Positions 37,426 through 49,824 of a stretch of DNA of 64,000 nucleotides are shown here, piece by piece. Numbering within the stretch: position 1 is the stretch's first letter; each line of letters starts with the position of its first letter. The stretch comes from Seriola aureovittata (lineage: Eukaryota > Chordata > Actinopteri > Carangiformes > Carangidae), in contig NC_079386.1 of the NCBI RefSeq assembly GCF_021018895.1, positions 9,405,835 through 9,469,834 of the forward strand, in the 5' to 3' direction. The notes under the pieces are model-generated. The model was not told the origin of the DNA and did no database searches. It saw only the letters and a program-made list of their open reading frames with translations. A program made the position numbers and the translations under genes.

Positions 37426-38044
37426 GGGAGAAAGTTCTTTGTAGAGCCCACTGAGGCTTGTACTGTGTTGTTGCCTCTTGAAGCATTGAAAACAAGTGTG
37501 CGTCGGAGTGGATGGATGTCAATCATTCTTTTGCAGCAGCATAATGTACAGACAGATACAGCACTTCAATGAGAGTGAATTCCGTACGCATTTAAATGGG
37601 ACATTAAATCAAGTAAATAACCTTCTGTGTTTTATAGAGGGGGAAGTACAGGGGCGATTGCAGTTACACTGTTTCACTTTGGTGAAAGTAAATGGAAACA
37701 TAGTTTAATGGCTGTAAGACAAATTTTTCAGGTAGAGGAAAGCAGGTGTGATATATTCTGAGGTGAAGGGTTAAAAGTTACAGAAGTACAAACAAAAAAA
37801 ATTTGGGAAAACTCAACTACCAACTGATTCCCAAACAATAGCTCACAGGTGCAGATGCAGTTGAGCAACGCTCTTGTGAAATAATGGCTCCCAGTGTTTG
37901 GCAGATGTCAGACTCAACTCAAATTTCAAGCACAATCGCATAAGACAGCTATTTTGTGATCACCACAACAGTTTGTTCACAAGCTTACATATGCAAAAAA
38001 GCACAAAACACCATTATCCACAGTTATTGAATCACTAAACTCTG

Positions 38045-38140
38045 CTGTGCTATTCATCCTCAGGGGGCCGTGACTTGTCTGTACAAGATCTCATGGCAAT
38101 CCATCCAGTATTTGTTGAGATATTTCAGTCTGGATCAACT
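38045..38140 (+). repeat. Dispersed teleost repeat, copy 3 (fragment)
   Basis: TATTCATCCTCAGGGGGCC, CATGGCAATCCATCCAGTAT and TTGTTGAGATATTTCAGTCT match the conserved blocks of copies 1 and 2. Only about 100 bp remain. Confidence 0.6.
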
Positions 38141-40154
38141 GACATTTCCAGCCTCCTCGTATGCCTCGTTCACACTGGATGAGGCGGCGGCGGCATGTGA
38201 TTACAGGTTTGAAAATGCGACACGCGACATCCCTCAAACTGGTGCTTGAAATGTGGCATGTGTTGCACATGCTTGTGCAATAAATGTCAAGGCCGGGGCC
38301 ACAAAGGTACTAAACAGGCAGGGGCGGGAAAAAACATCAGCCTGTGCACGTTGACATTAGTCTGTCCCCCGTGGTGCGTGGTCACTGCACTTGATCTGTT
38401 TTGGCATGAAAATATGGCACCATATGTGATGATAAACACAAAGGATGATAAGACAAGAGAGTCTATTTTTAAACAATGAATAAAGAAGTGCTGCTTTCTT
38501 TGACTTACAATCCACAGATATGAATCTAATGATAGAGCAATTTATTGCCGGCGCAAGGTGTCGTTTAAGTAATTTTGTTACTTGACTTTCAGATAAAACT
38601 TTGATTGCTTTGAAAATGGGTTTGATGATATTCTTAAAAATGCCACTGGTTTAAAGCTTTAACAGATTTTTTTTTTTTTTTTATTTGCCTCTCTTTTTCC
38701 GAGGAATGGATTATGATTTTTCCCATAAGCCACACTATGCTTCCTGAAAATAGATAATAGTGGTGCAGTTATGGAAAAAATTACTTCATTTTTATACCCT
38801 ACCCTGAGGGTGGCCTCCACAGCTGTCATTTGGATGCCATTTTATTCCATAGCTCCTTTCTGAATGCTAATTTGTTTTGTGTTTTGTGTAGCAGTTTTAG
38901 CAGGTCTCGCTCTGTCAGGACATGTGGCCTTATTTGAATAGAATTGTTAGATTTGAATTCAAAGTAAATAAACTGGGACTGCGTTCGGTTTCTCTTCTCA
39001 CTTCCATGTTACTCCTCAAAACATTTTGTGTGGCATTTGGCATGGAGCTCCGAAATCCCCCTCTCTTTTTATGTTCTTCTATAATGAGTGAAAAATCAAT
39101 ACCTGCTTGATACGGGGAATAAACAAAATGGCCTTTGCTGCCCATGGCATCCGTAGTGACTGCTTGACATTGCCAAATTGCTGTCAGAACTTGCAATCGA
39201 AGAGGAATGAGTGACAGCAACATTACGAATGGCAGGGTGGGGTTAAATACTTCTGCATGTTTTATAGGTGACCGCACCGGGACCTGTGTATATCTTCCAA
39301 ATAAATGAATTAGACTCCTCGTCCACTGAGTCCAGTTGCAAAGGCATAATTTGGTAAGCACTGAATGATGCCATTTAAAGTGGACTTTCCGCTGGCCGAA
39401 TGGTGTTTAATGAGGACAGATATTGACAGCCAGGTCAAGTGGCAGTGGATGTTAGTTTACATTACAGGCTGCATAATGTGCGCGTGCGCGCAAGTGGCAT
39501 GTATGTGTTTGCGGTGTCTGGAGGCTGCAGAGAAAATTGCTCAGTAACCCCACAGACCAGCTCACAGGGCAAAAATGGTGGGCGTGCAATACCACAGGGT
39601 TCCCGACACTGCATAGCTGCAGGGGTCAGGCAGTAATTTTTGGGGTGTGGGCGGAATGTGAGGAGCAGGAAGGGCAAACAGGAACCACGCGGAGAGACAA
39701 TGCAGCGACCTATGCTTTAGTCAATTTGTGAAATTAATTACTTTTTCCTTCCCGAGCCACGTTGTGAAATCTATACGAGCAACGTACTGTATGCTTTTCA
39801 TCCCTCACCTGTAAACAAAATCCAACACGGCTACATATGCCTTCATATGTGATATATCTGAATTCTGATGACACAGGAAGACGGGGAACATCACATGTTA
39901 CATTTTGCAGTGTTAGACACTGCAGTGCCGTATGTGCAGTTCTATCAGCTTTATAATCATGGGTGAGGGTATGATGGTGGTGTGAGTGAAGCATTGTGGG
40001 GCTGTCTGTCCGCCCACCCACATAATGAATCGCTGCTGCAGCATCACATGAATACGAGAACTGCCTCGAGGGCATGCTATATGCATTTTGCTAATTATTC
40101 AGATTAGATTCCCTGCGTTTAAACATGTTGCTAATAACATGCACTGATATTTAA

Positions 40155-40158
<4 letters not shown>

Positions 40159-40197
<39 letters not shown>
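40159..40197 (+). repeat. (GT)n microsatellite
   Basis: A perfect run of 19 GT units followed by GGGTGTGGGGGGGG, a G-rich tail. Confidence 0.95.
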
Positions 40198-40198
<1 letters not shown>

Positions 40199-42025
40199 GG
40201 GTGTGGGGGGGGTCTTCCTCTCCTATTATTTGATATTTATCTACATCTACACAGCCCAAGATCACAGATAAATTAGTACAAAATCTTAATACTTATGTAA
40301 CATTTTATGCAATTTGATTCAGCATAGATTAGGATTTTGTATTTTTAGTTTTTTTTAATGATGAAATGTAATGAAAATAAATCAATTATTTCCTTAATTT
40401 TTTATATCAAATGCTGAATCAAAAATGCCCCTGAAGCTTTTTTTCTTCCGCCATGCCAGCAGAGGTAGTGAAACGCACGGTGTAACTTTTCTGGCTCGTC
40501 CATGAGAAGGATGAATGAAACCGTGCCTGTAAACACAGCTCATGCAATGTAAAGACCACATGAGCTGTTCGAGCAACTCCTGTCTGTTACCTTCACATCA
40601 GCCAGACTGCTGATCAGGTTGTAGTGTTTTTTACATTGTTCGGGGACATTGAGACCTGTAGACCTTGTATCAATGGAAGCTCTCCGGGAGCCCGTGAATG
40701 CCTTCTTCAGCTTATGTAACATGTTGCTACTACACTGTTGTGCAACAGCAAACAGTGAAGTGCTGTTCCAATCGCCCCAGCGACTCTGATACACTGGCAC
40801 TTTCTGTTGATAAAAAAAAATAATAAAAGAAAGATTCCACGTAATGGCACCCTGTCACCAGGACAGGAAAGCAGTCTTGCAAACAAAGACCATATTCTTT
40901 TTCTTTCTTTCTTTTTTTACTTAACAGTACAAGAACATGTAAACAACTGGCTCTCTGCTTTCACTCGCACATTGTCAGGAAATCGTGATTATAGTCCTGT
41001 ATTGTGTGGTGCATGTGGGGTTGTCGCTGCAGAGAAAAGTACAGGTACAGTACCTTCCCAAGTAAGACTTAAAGAACGGGGGGGGGGTGTCTGTGTGTGT
41101 ATGTGTGTGTGTGAGAAGCGATACCATCTTTATTTGACCTGCCAATTGGATTACCTGTGAAACAAAAGGAGTAGAGGATTTATTAGTTATCGCTTCTTTT
41201 GCCATTCCTTTCTCTTTCTTATGCAGCACTTGCGCTGTCAGGGAGAATTTGAATGTGTTCACACACACAAACAAAGAATACCGAAGATCAGATGCCGCTT
41301 TGCCTCCAACTAAATTTCACCACGGATGCAGCGGGCCAATTATGGGCAAGATGGTGTGTGACCCTGCTCCCTGTTCCCTCAGCTCCGTCATTGAACAAAC
41401 CAAGCGTGCACAGCGACTGATGATTTCGCCTCAGCAAATCAATAAGAAGTATTGTAAAGTCTGCATTTGGAACAAAGAGGTGGAAAGGGAGTTGGTGGGG
41501 TGTCGGGGGGTGCGGGGTGGGGGTCAAATGATACTGTGGCACAGATTAGCCCGTGAGACCTTGAGGGATAAGAAAAGGAGGGAGCGAGCGATAGAGAGGT
41601 GGGTGGGGGAGGTGGGGCGATACTGGAGATGGCCTTCAGTATGGCCCAGTGGCCTTGTAGGGGGAATTCAATACCGCCATTGACAAAAGAAGGCTTCCAT
41701 TGTGGAGGGACCAGTCTCCTTTGGGAAGCTGTTCCATTTCCTTATTAATTGTGCTCTCATTAAAATAAAAGGAAGGAGAGAGGGGAATGGATAGCGCAAG
41801 AGTAATGGTAGCTCTTCAGTGTGGCCTCCTCATTTGGAAGGATGCCAGGGTCAAGTAGTTTACAGTTCCAGCGCTTTGCACACAGGATGGAAAATACACT
41901 GTAGTCTATGTGTTTTATGTACTGCATGTATGGTACACACACACACACTAACACATTCCCTCCCTTCATCTTCAGTCTCTTCCACACACAAGAACACAAA
42001 TCTTTCTTACTGCTTCCTGTCCCCC

Positions 42026-42028
<3 letters not shown>

Positions 42029-42107
<79 letters not shown>
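42029..42107 (+). repeat. Long (CA)n microsatellite
   Basis: About 39 uninterrupted AC units. The open frames on both strands here are artefacts. Confidence 0.97.
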
Positions 42108-42110
<3 letters not shown>

Positions 42111-42229
42111 TCCGCAGATGTAGAGTATCCAGGCTCTGGTGGGTCACAGCTCGGCCTCCACAGCTGTCAGCCATGGGAGGATTCGTCAGTCTGTCCAAAT
42201 ACACTCCCTAAAGCAGCCCATGACCCATT

Positions 42230-42480
42230 GCTTAAAGGATAATTCTGGTTTATCGCAACTTCGGCAACAAAAAAACACGAGAAGTCAGACAATCACATTT
42301 GCTATAAAGAAGATAAGCATGTTTATTGAATTTAGGCATAAAAACTGAAAGTGAGTACATCCAAAAATGTTGGGAATAATCTCTAATTGCAGAAAAGTCC
42401 CCTGTATGGATGGTCAAAGATGAACCTGGAAGTTTGTCTACAAACTGTGGTGGATGTTTTTACAACAGGCCCGTGGTTCT
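42230..42480 (+). repeat. Possible dispersed repeat fragment
   Basis: It begins CTTAAAGGATAATTCTGGTT and continues TTATCGCAACTTCGGCAACA. This opening resembles the end of a fish inverted-repeat element family, but no matching right end was found nearby. The downstream boundary is a guess. Confidence 0.3.
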
Positions 42481-43592
42481 TGGCTCCGTGGATGTTGCCG
42501 TATTTAAGTATTTAGAAAACTTATTATAACTAAGAGAAATGGTGTTCTCAACTATGAATTTATGACCCAAGCTGCAATAAGCTGCAATGTTCAAGCAAGT
42601 GTAGAGACTGACATGATTGGTTGGTTGCTTAGCTACCCCACAATTTAGTAAATCTTGCCAAAACAAAAAATCTTGTCAGCTCACCTTTAGACAACTAAAT
42701 ATATAATCCACTAATTGTTTCAGTCTGAAACAAAAACCCCAACTATTCTCTTTGTCATGTGACACTAAATTCATTATCTTACGAGTTTGAACTGTAACTG
42801 CGGTTTAATTGACGATGACAACCGTATCCTCAACAAAACACGCACGTCTGCTTCTTCAGAAAGCGCTCTCTGCTTATTATATTCAACATTTGCTTTTTTT
42901 CCATCCATATCTTCCTCCAATTGTTCCTCATATTTTGTTTGTGTATATTGTACAAATCTGCAATGTAGTCCTTAAAATGAAAATGGCAGTGACTACAGTC
43001 TGCAGTGTTCCATCAACCCTCTTTAAGGATGTCCTTCATTAAAAAAATTGTTTTTAAAAAGACCCCACAGGTCATCTGTGCAAGCAGCTTATTATGGCCC
43101 ATCCTTGCGTTTTATTGTTAGGAAAACCTTCAGTGGCTGTAGCAATTTTGATGGGAGCAAAGGAGGAAGTATGGTGATGTAGTATATAGTACATACATAT
43201 GTAGTATATAAGGTCAGGATGGTTTGGACGGATGGAAGGGGCATATAATCAGCATTGTTTTTTTGACCCGTAGCCTTAACCATGTGTTTATTACTGTAAC
43301 CATGGCGACAAAGTTCCTGTACGCCTTCTGCCGGTTCACTCCCGTGGGTCTCGGAGGATTGGGATAAATGACCTATAGCGTTGTTTAGGTTGGACGACTT
43401 ATTGATGAATTGTTAATGCAAAATACAGAGGCCAATACGTTATAAATATAAATACATTTCAATATTCAATATGGTCTTGGTCTTTTTACTTTATTATCTG
43501 CTGTCTTTGTTTTTCTTCTCCCATATGGATCTGCAGCTTGTTACAAGCTTTGTTTACGTCTGATAGCTCTCAAGTGGTTAAGATGTTTGTGC

Positions 43593-43593
<1 letters not shown>

Positions 43594-43661
<68 letters not shown>
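43594..43661 (+). repeat. Compound (GT)n(TATGTG)n microsatellite
   Basis: About 24 GT units followed by three TATGTG units. Confidence 0.95.
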
Positions 43662-43662
<1 letters not shown>

Positions 43663-43965
43663 TTTTTGCTTATGCTCAGCCAAACTGTCTGGTTATCTAT
43701 TGGATTGTTATCCCCCTTTTTTTTTTGACATGGGCTATTCTCAGCTGAGATGGAGAATACTAAAGTGATGTGAAGATGTGTTTTTTCTTTTAAGGAGAGG
43801 GGGATGGGGGTAGAGGGCAGGAGTCATACGCTTCACAGACATCTCCCTATGCCTGAGAGCCTACAAAAGACCAACTGTGTCAAATGAGAAAAATTGCAGG
43901 TGCGCATTCCCCAGTGGTGCACTCCCTCTTTCCTCCCACTCTCTTCACACATTAACACTTACAAG

Positions 43966-43971
43966 TACACA

Positions 43972-44024
<53 letters not shown>
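43966..44024 (+). repeat. (CA)n microsatellite
   Basis: An AC run with one AT interruption, 325 bp after the GT/TATGTG tract. Confidence 0.95.
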
Positions 44025-44028
<4 letters not shown>

Positions 44029-44362
44029 TCCGTGATCACTGCCCCTCATTCGGTGGCGGGAGGAGAGGAGGAGGCGGAGGGGTGGGGGGTTAGAAGGAGA
44101 TCCTTTTTCACTGTGATAATACACTCCTTTCTCTGCTGCGAGATGGACTGAGGAAAAGGGTTGAAACCGGAGAGGCAGAGTGAGCGATGTCATTCCACAG
44201 CAGGCAGCAGCATCAAACAATATAGCATGCCATTTTTATAGGCCCGCTGCAGATGTTTCTCAGCTGCATGTTAGTCCCCGTGCATACAATGGTGGGTATT
44301 TTGTGTTGGGGTCACAGTGAAGGTCACGGGGGCCGCCGTTTAACTGGGAGGTCTGGATTTAA

Positions 44363-44378
44363 CCCCCCCCCCCCCCCC
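44363..44378 (+). repeat. Poly(C) run
   Basis: Sixteen consecutive C between GATTTAA and GGCG. Confidence 0.9.
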
Positions 44379-44731
44379 GGCGTTCATTTTTATTTATTTT
44401 TTTATTTTTGTGTCACGAATGAGTAACATGGGAAATACAGGCACATTATTCACATTTTTGCAGCAATCCGATGTGTAACTCGCTGACATTCGTTGCAAAT
44501 GTTACACATCTTGTTTACAAGTGGCCCCTACCACATGGCCCCTTTAAATGAAGCAGTGCAACCGTCTGTGACACGTCGCACCTGTCAATGAGATACGTAC
44601 GGTGGCCCTGAGAGCTCAACGCGCTGCAGCTTAAGAAAAAACACATGCAAATAAAAAAGAAAAAAGCGCCCCACAAATTCAGTCCGACAACACAACGGAT
44701 GTGTTTCCAGCAGACACGAGCGCGGGGCCCT

Positions 44732-44742
44732 GGTTCAAGTCC
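44732..44742 (+). promoter_or_regulatory. tRNA-type B-box match inside the inverted-repeat element
   Basis: GGTTCAAGTCC fits the pol III internal B-box consensus GGTTCRANNCC exactly. No A box at tRNA-like distance upstream was seen, and the flanks do not fold as a tRNA. It may be a captured tRNA or SINE remnant within the element, or chance. Confidence 0.3.
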
Positions 44743-44762
44743 AACCCTTTGCGCCATGTCAT

Positions 44763-44765
<3 letters not shown>

Positions 44766-44811
<46 letters not shown>
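44766..44811 (+). repeat. (CT)n microsatellite inside the inverted-repeat element
   Basis: Twenty-three uninterrupted CT units. In relatives of this repeat the corresponding spot usually has a short CT tract, so this looks like an expansion. Confidence 0.95.
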
Positions 44812-44815
<4 letters not shown>

Positions 44816-47800
44816 CCCGCTATTGGAATTAAGGCAAAGGTTTAAGGCTTTTAACTTGAAAAGTCACAATTGGGCATTGAGCAACAACTTCAAGCCACAC
44901 TTTTTAGTGTCCCCTGGAAACACTTCTGTTTGTGTTCTTTTTTTCTTTTGCAGCGCATGTGATGATGTTTTCTGAATTTGCGGTGGGTTTGTGTATTAGC
45001 ATGTGTTTTTTTTAAAGTTGCAGTGCGTTGAGCTCTCAGGGCCACCGTAGACGTGAAGAGTGATTTCCCCTTCTCAGATTGTTTAATATTAAGAGTCACA
45101 AGATGATTACCTTGTTTGGAGTTGTACCTACCCTGAAGTTGTATTTCACTGACATGAAGCATGATGGGAAATGTAGTGCCAAAAAAAAAAAAAAAGGCCC
45201 ACAAGTGTAAACAAGTGGGCTAAGCCGCATAATTATATCCCTTCAACATGGTTCTTGTGTTCATGTAACATGGACATTTTCCTCTTTAAATCCATATATA
45301 CTGCAGGTATTTAGCGTACTCGAGCATGTGCCAAAAGATGGTATTTCTGGGATTAAGTGGCTTGCCCAGGTAACACATGTAGTGACTGTGCTTTAAGCCT
45401 CAAAGTAAAGGAATGAAAACTGAGCCGTACACATCCTGTTGCTGATGTCCAGACGACTCTGGTGGTTGCGGGACCGTTTAAGATTGATATACATGGTTTA
45501 GGGGAAACAGTTCAGGCCTAAACAGATATACGCAGTCACTGAAGCATCTCTGTTTCCCAGTAACAGGTTTGCCAAATAAATTAGCTGTTTTTTTTTTTCT
45601 CCTTTTTTCGAGGTGCAAGCCTGTCTCAGTGTGTTATTGTATCACTCATCACGGCTCTACACCTGCTTGTGTGAAACCATGTGTGGCATGTTTGGCGGCA
45701 AAAATCTCGCATTCCTTCCCATTTCATGCTCCCTATGCTTCCTCGCCGGGTTCCAATATGCCACATGTTAAAGAGTTGCGGCCAGATGATTTGATGCATG
45801 AGCGCCACGCACATGTTGCTTCATACATATTCACCGCTCTTTATCCCCGCACAATAACCCCGTGTCTGATACCTTTCATTTTGAATACAGAAGAAAAGAC
45901 AATCAAAGGAGATCATCATAGCCCTACGCCTCAGATGTAGCGTAGCCACCCAGGCTAATTTCAGCAGTACTGCCTTGATTGCATGCATGTGGAATGAGAT
46001 TACTTTTCACTCTGTGGGTGGCTGAGGAATCACTTTTTTTTTTTTTTTTTTACTTTTTTTTCACAGGTTTTTGTCTTCAACACCTTTTTTTTTTTTTAAA
46101 CATTTTTTTACCCACTTTTTACTCCTCACAACGGTTTTATCTCACTTCTCCCCTGTTACTTTTCCTTTTTTTTTTTCACAAACCCACCTTTGCAGCAATG
46201 TAACTCACAGATTCCCTTTCCCGCTTTCCTGTTTCTTTTCAACTTCTTGACTGGCAGTATGTCACTGCTAAACATTGAGCTGAGCTTCAAGGTAGCACGA
46301 TTAGCCCCTTAGCCGCTGCGGTCCCTCTGAAAAAGACCTGTAGTAAACCTGTGCAGTACGGGGCCGCCAAAATGGCCTGTGATGTTGCTTTTACTATCTC
46401 AGATGACACCGAGAGAGGACTGACATGAGATTGAATCGGCGCAACACCCTGAAAGTGAAGTTGTAAGCTCGGGGAGGAGGAAGTGAATCAGAGCAAGCGG
46501 GGGGTCTGATTTAAAAAATTTGTCATCCTCGAACAGTGTCTTGTTTTGTACGCGTAGGTGTATGCAGCATATAGCAACGTTCCCTGGGGAGAAACGCCAG
46601 CACCCCCGCCCCCTATCCAATGCATAATGTATTAAAGCGAGCGTATGCGCACACAAACACACATATAAGGACGAACGAACCGCAGGGGGAGTTAACAAAA
46701 GAAGCTGGTTGCAGTTAAGTGCAGATACAAGACGGCCTTTAATCTGTTGAGGCCACCCGCTACATCAGATTGCACCACCCTTTGGGTTCTTACAGGATAT
46801 AGGCAAGCCCCCCCACCCCACTTCAACATATATCTATACTCATTCAGATATCTTTGAATTATATCTCTCTGGGATTTAATGTGCTGATGTATAGTGTATA
46901 GATACTAGTACTGTATGTGTGAGTACAGGAATAGCTGCAATAACAACTAATAAAGAGGCTGGTGCTACACATGCACCGTGTATGAGACTGAAACTGATTA
47001 TTTTGGCCAGAGCTTGATATTATGAATGTGGCTCGACTGGCACAAACAATTTGCGAAAAGTAATGAAGTAATGTCTGCGTTCACCTAAAACATAACAGAT
47101 AAATATGCATGAAATCACATTTTAATTTTGTCATTTGAATAATTTTTAGTTCTTCATTATGTAAGTAAACATTACAGCACAGAGCTTTAATTTGTATTAA
47201 TTCATGCTTTTTGCCTCTCAGATATTGCACTGCAGTAAAAAACAAAAAAAAATTACAGTTGCAGAAATATGAGGAAGAGAATTGTCTTAGGTTTATTTCC
47301 AAACACGCTGTGCCGCAGAAAAACAAATCATTACAAAGTTAATTCACGGAGTTTGGGCTTTGTACGAGGATACGTTTGATAAAATAGAATGCAAACAAGT
47401 TCATACAAGGACGATGTGAGAGGTAGCTTCAGTTTCCGGGTTTTGCCTTCAAAGGGCAAGAAATTGAAAAAGGCTCATCCTTACTCTCCACAAGCCCGAA
47501 TTCCAAACAAGGCCATGCTTTTTTTTGTTGTTGTTTTTTTTCTATACAGCCTTCATGACACAACACAAAAGGAAATTGCATCTCCAGATTTCATCTACAG
47601 GCAATATGCTGCTGTATGTAAATTGCGTCGCTATCTTTCCTCCATTTTCTCTTTTTTTTTTTCCCAGGTTGAAAACATATCATTCTCCAACTAATTATTG
47701 CGTGTACAGTTGATGTGGATGCGGAGTGTGGCCTTTTTGGGTTCATTTGGATGTTGTCAGCTGATTGGGGTCATTACACGTAAAATGCTTTTATACTGTA

Positions 47801-48429
47801 CACCGTGATTAAGACACACGAACGTCATAATGTGCCAGAGTGATTACCATTTCATTTGTGACAACAGGCATGACGTTAACCCGGCGGCCAGTTCGTGCTG
47901 TAGTTCAGCTCCATTCGCTCTTAACTCTTGCGCTGTTAATACAGCTATAATAAGAAGAGCCCCAAGGGTCCATTCAGACAGCGATACTGCCCGGTTTCCC
48001 ATTCATTACGAGAGAATGGCTTTTCTGGATGTTCTTGTCATCGGTTTGTCCTCTACCTCATGTGAAAGGACCGCATAGAGGCGGCGTGCGTCGCTATGGC
48101 AATGAATGAAGTGCGCTTAAGTGTTCACATAAATGGTGCTTCTTGAAGTTAAGAAATGAAGAGGTATACTGTGCCGCAGACAGTGTAGTGTATGCGTATG
48201 TTGACGGTACCTGACATGGTGAAGTATGTTTTAGAAAAAAAAAAAAAAAAAAAAGATGAAGAAACTAATTCTTGTGGAAAAAATGTTGATTCATGTTAAC
48301 CATGGTTACAGACGAGCTAGTCAAAAATGATGTTATGACTTTCACGAAAACAAGTTGGCTCACCGCAAAATGCCAATCGCAGGTAAATACAGTGTGATGA
48401 ATATATTACGCAAACTTTACATTGAGTAA

Positions 48430-48700
48430 AGTAGGTCTAGCATACTTAAATGCAGTCGTGAGGTACTTGTACTTTACTTGGGTATTTTACATTTTCCCCT
48501 ACTTTACACTTCTAAAAAAAAAAAAAACTTTTTAGCTCACTACATTTGCAGCTTTAGTTACTTATTTTGAAGAGCAGGATTTTATATACACATCTTATAA
48601 AAACATGACATATTGATTCTGCATCATTTAACTTTTGATACTTTTTGTACATTTTACTTTTGATACTTTTATTATAAAAATAGAGCTTTTACTCATCAAC
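48430..48700 (+). repeat. Dispersed fish repeat fragment
   Basis: GAGGTACTTGTACTTTACTT, GGGTATTTTACATTTTCCCC, TACTTTACACTTCT, ACTACATTTGCAGCTTTAGT, and TTTTGATACTTTTTGTACAT repeated as TTTTGATACTTTTATTATAA make up the segment. I recognise the 'ACTTGTACTTTACTTGAGTATTTTC' type of repeat common in teleost introns. The copy is diverged and interrupted by an A run at about 48516-48528. Confidence 0.5.
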
Positions 48701-49364
48701 TAGCCGTTTTTCCATTGAGTTATTGCTACTGCTGCTTAACTCAAGCATCTAAATGCTTTTTCTCCACCACACTGCTACAGACAACATGCACATATGTTTG
48801 GAGAAAGTCTTACAGGGACTTTGTAGTAGTAGAAATAATGAAGCGGTCGCCTTGATCGGATTTGATGCTTTGATCATGCTTTCTAACTATACTAGCAGCC
48901 AGTGTTTGATTGTTAAAACATTTTTGGATTACGTTTGGGGGAAGAAAAAAAAAATCTACCAGACGATTTCAGATCTACAAAAGTAACACGACTCTGATCT
49001 AACAATAAAATAGCTCCTTCAGGATGTTGTAGGGAAGTATGCTTTTTTTATTTCATATTGATAGCTCTTCAGTGTTTTTCTTGTCCGAACACTGAACAGC
49101 CTCTTGTTTCCTGAGAGGATCAGATTTGTGAGGTCGCACTGCAGTTTGTCTCAGTTCACGATGCTAAACTAAGCCCGGCTCTTGCCTCCAGTGTGCTGTT
49201 AGGCAATTCCATCTGATGATGTGTGGCGAAAAGAAGAGTGAGGGAAAGACCTCTTCCCCCCCACACAAGACGAAAATCAGCCTGTTGTTTCTTTTCTTTG
49301 ACCTCAATTACTATCAGGGCATGTGTTACTATAGGGGCATGTTGAGTCATTCCTGCTCTGGGAG

Positions 49365-49365
<1 letters not shown>

Positions 49366-49398
<33 letters not shown>
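49366..49398 (+). repeat. (GT)n microsatellite
   Basis: A perfect run of 16 GT units, followed by TATGTGTGTC. Confidence 0.95.
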
Positions 49399-49405
<7 letters not shown>

Positions 49406-49758
49406 TCTCCTGTGTGTACGGTGACGGGGATTCTGTTCATTTTAGCCTAGGAGGCCCTGTACAGTAGGTGAGGGGGGGGTGGGGGGCAAGGTGCATTAGT
49501 CTTGGCTGAGATGCTCCCTTGAGTGATGCCGGCACATGTTGGGTGGGTTTCGGGAAGGGAGGGAGAACGGGGCGGAGGGAGAGGGAGGAGGCAACGAAAG
49601 AGAGAGGAAATGGCAAAACGGTGTCAGACATGACGGGGAGCTGAACAAAAGCCCGGCTCGCTGTCAGGAGCCGCCGCCACGGGTAGCGGCCGGCTCCACA
49701 GACTCACCTTCCGGCTTGGACCATCTGACAAAATGCCACTTCACTGATAGAATGCAGG

Positions 49759-49760
<2 letters not shown>

Positions 49761-49822
<62 letters not shown>
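49761..49822 (+). repeat. (CA)n microsatellite
   Basis: A perfect run of 31 AC units, 360 bp right of the preceding GT tract. Confidence 0.97.

Positions 49823-49824
<2 letters not shown>

Larger units (their letters stand above)
44600..45047. mobile_element. Inverted-repeat (MITE-like) element with TA duplication, 448 bp
   Basis: The left end (CGGTGGCCCTGAGAGCTCAA, then CGCGCTGCAGCTTAAG and AAAACACATGC) is matched by the reverse complement of the right end (GCATGTGTTTTTTTTAAAG, TTGCAGTGCGTTGAGCTCTC, AGGGCCACCG). The terminal inverted repeats are about 48 bp with few differences. TA stands immediately outside each end (44598-44599 and 45048-45049), as Tc1/mariner-class elements duplicate TA. 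The interior holds a long (CT)n tract and a GGTTCAAGTCC box but no transposase frame. It is probably a non-autonomous DNA transposon; the family name is not determinable here. Confidence 0.8.

Noticed and set aside
41249..41683. 144-codon open frame on the + strand
   Set aside because: Gly/Arg-rich part comes from a G-rich stretch; no domain, no splice-site pairing with adgrl3 exons.
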